Made by a program: the position numbers and the translations under genes
Part shown: one piece after another, positions 63,233-64,000 of the stretch
Position numbering within the stretch: the first letter of the stretch is position 1
Layout: every line of letters begins with the position of its first letter
The notes under the pieces: model-generated
What the model was told of the DNA's origin: nothing
Databases searched by the model: none
The model's input: the letters and a program-made list of their open reading frames with translations, nothing else
NCBI RefSeq assembly: GCF_001632845.1
Contig: NZ_CP011994.1
Location: 372,001-436,000, forward strand
Source: Ectothiorhodospira sp. BSL-9
GTDB taxonomy: Bacteria > Pseudomonadota > Gammaproteobacteria > Ectothiorhodospirales > Ectothiorhodospiraceae
Direction of reading: 5' to 3'
DNA length: 64,000 nucleotides

Positions 63233-64000
63233 ATGACCGACTCGCTCACCGTCAGCAACATCATGGAGGTCATGGAGGAGCGCCTGGGCCTCGTCTGGGT
63301 GGCGGGCACCCAGGGGTGTGGCCGGAGCATATCGCACCGTTCCACCCCCCATGGGAGCCCGTCCCTGGTGGGTCACCTGAACATCATCCACCCCAATCAG
63401 ATCCAGGTACTGGGGAGCGACGAGATGCGCTACCTGTGGTCGCTGCGCAAGAACTCCCAGCGAGACATTCTGGAGCAATTGTGCAGCGGCGCCTCCTCCA
63501 TGCTGATCGTCACCGATAACCTGGAGCCCCTCCCCGAGCTGCGCACCCTGTCGGAACGCCAGTCGGTACCGCTGCTGCGCACCGCCCTGCCCAGCCATGA
63601 ACTGATCAATATCCTGCGTTACTTCTTCAGCAACAAGCTGGCGGAAACCACCACCCTGCACGGGGTGTTCATGGAAGTGCTGGGAATCGGGGTGCTGGTG
63701 ACCGGCGAGAGCGCCGTGGGCAAGAGCGAACTGGCCCTGGAACTCATCAGCCGGGGCCACCGTCTGGTGGCGGACGATGCCCCGGAATTCGCCCGAATCG
63801 CCCCGGACATCCTGCGCGGTACCTGCCCGCCGGTGCTGGAGAACTTTCTTGAGGTCAGGGGTTTGGGCGTACTCAATGTGAAGGCCATGTACGGCGACAG
63901 CGCCATCAAGAACAGCAAGTACCTGCGCCTGATCATCGACCTCAAGGATCAGGCCAAGGTGCAGGCCGAGGATATCGACCGCCTGCACGGGGTGCGCTTC
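63233..64000 (+). CDS. hprK: HPr kinase/phosphorylase, 3' truncated by window
   Basis: The first 256 codons of HPr(Ser) kinase/phosphorylase. The N-terminal MurF-like domain (about 1-125, SLVGHLNIIHPNQIQVLG) is followed by the kinase domain with TLHGVFMEVLGIGVLVTGES and the Walker A motif GESAVGKS (residues 158-165). The C-terminal part lies beyond the right edge. In proteobacteria this kinase acts on Npr/HPr of the Ntr-PTS. ptsH and rapZ are expected further downstream but are not visible. Confidence 0.92.
   Translation, partial: MTDSLTVSNIMEVMEERLGLVWVAGTQGCGRSISHRSTPHGSPSLVGHLNIIHPNQIQVLGSDEMRYLWSLRKNSQRDILEQLCSGASSMLIVTDNLEPLPELRTLSERQSVPLLRTALPSHELINILRYFFSNKLAETTTLHGVFMEVLGIGVLVTGESAVGKSELALELISRGHRLVADDAPEFARIAPDILRGTCPPVLENFLEVRGLGVLNVKAMYGDSAIKNSKYLRLIIDLKDQAKVQAEDIDRLHGVRF

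Overview
The window is a high-GC chromosomal stretch of a Gram-negative gammaproteobacterium. The evidence is type IV pilus genes (pilSR, pilBCD), LpxC, the Lpt and Mla envelope systems, ZapD, SspAB, a meso-DAP-type MurE and a cytochrome bc1 operon. Gene order from sucC to hprK resembles Pseudomonas and Chromatiales-type genomes more than enterobacteria. My guess is a Chromatiales/Ectothiorhodospiraceae-like organism, inferred from gene content only. I see no phage, plasmid, IS, CRISPR, toxin-antitoxin or secondary-metabolite locus; almost everything is conserved core genome.

Layout: 1-9400 holds the 5' end of sucC (minus strand), then on the plus strand a small zinc-ribbon membrane protein, pilS-pilR, pilB-pilC-pilD, coaE and zapD. 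From 9398 to 16010 the minus strand carries secA-argJ-Nudix/ThiE fusion-FixH/YtkA-like protein, with an M23 peptidase upstream of secA and dciA divergent from it. From 16600 to 35365 the whole division and cell-wall (dcw) cluster is on the minus strand: mraZ-rsmH-ftsL-ftsI-murE-murF-mraY-murD-ftsW-murG-murC-murB-ddlB-ftsQ-ftsA-ftsZ-lpxC. Most junctions are ATGA-type overlaps, which implies translational coupling. A strong sigma70 promoter and a three-box MraZ operator sit upstream of mraZ. RNase P RNA, with its own promoter and terminator, lies just beyond.

From 36214 to 41519 come rsmI (minus) and the divergent lpoA-yraN-diaA-FAD oxidase genes. A nested palindromic repeat follows, then on the minus strand sspB, sspA, the bc1 operon (petA-petB-petC) and a Nif3-family gene, with a DegS/AlgW-type protease divergent from nif3. 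From 47991 to 56596 the minus strand carries mlaFEDCB-murA-hisG-DAHP synthase-hisD-hisC. From 57346 to the end the plus strand carries kdsD-kdsC-lptC-lptA-lptB-rpoN-hpf-ptsN-hprK, the last truncated by the window edge.

Functionally the window is an envelope-building block: peptidoglycan precursor synthesis and septation (dcw, murA), lipid A and LPS assembly and export (lpxC, kdsDC, lptCAB), outer-membrane lipid asymmetry (mla), PBP1a activation (lpoA), type IV pili and Sec export, plus respiration and the RpoN/PTS-Ntr regulatory cluster.

The most notable anomalies are a one-base frameshift inside the essential murC gene at a G6 run that reads as a textbook -1 slippery heptamer; an mlaF gene with no ATG/GTG/TTG start where homology wants one, but with a well-spaced ATT; a nested inverted-repeat element with a second partial copy elsewhere in the window; a DAHP synthase inserted among his genes; and two proteins I cannot confidently name (9398-9913 and 56675-57307).
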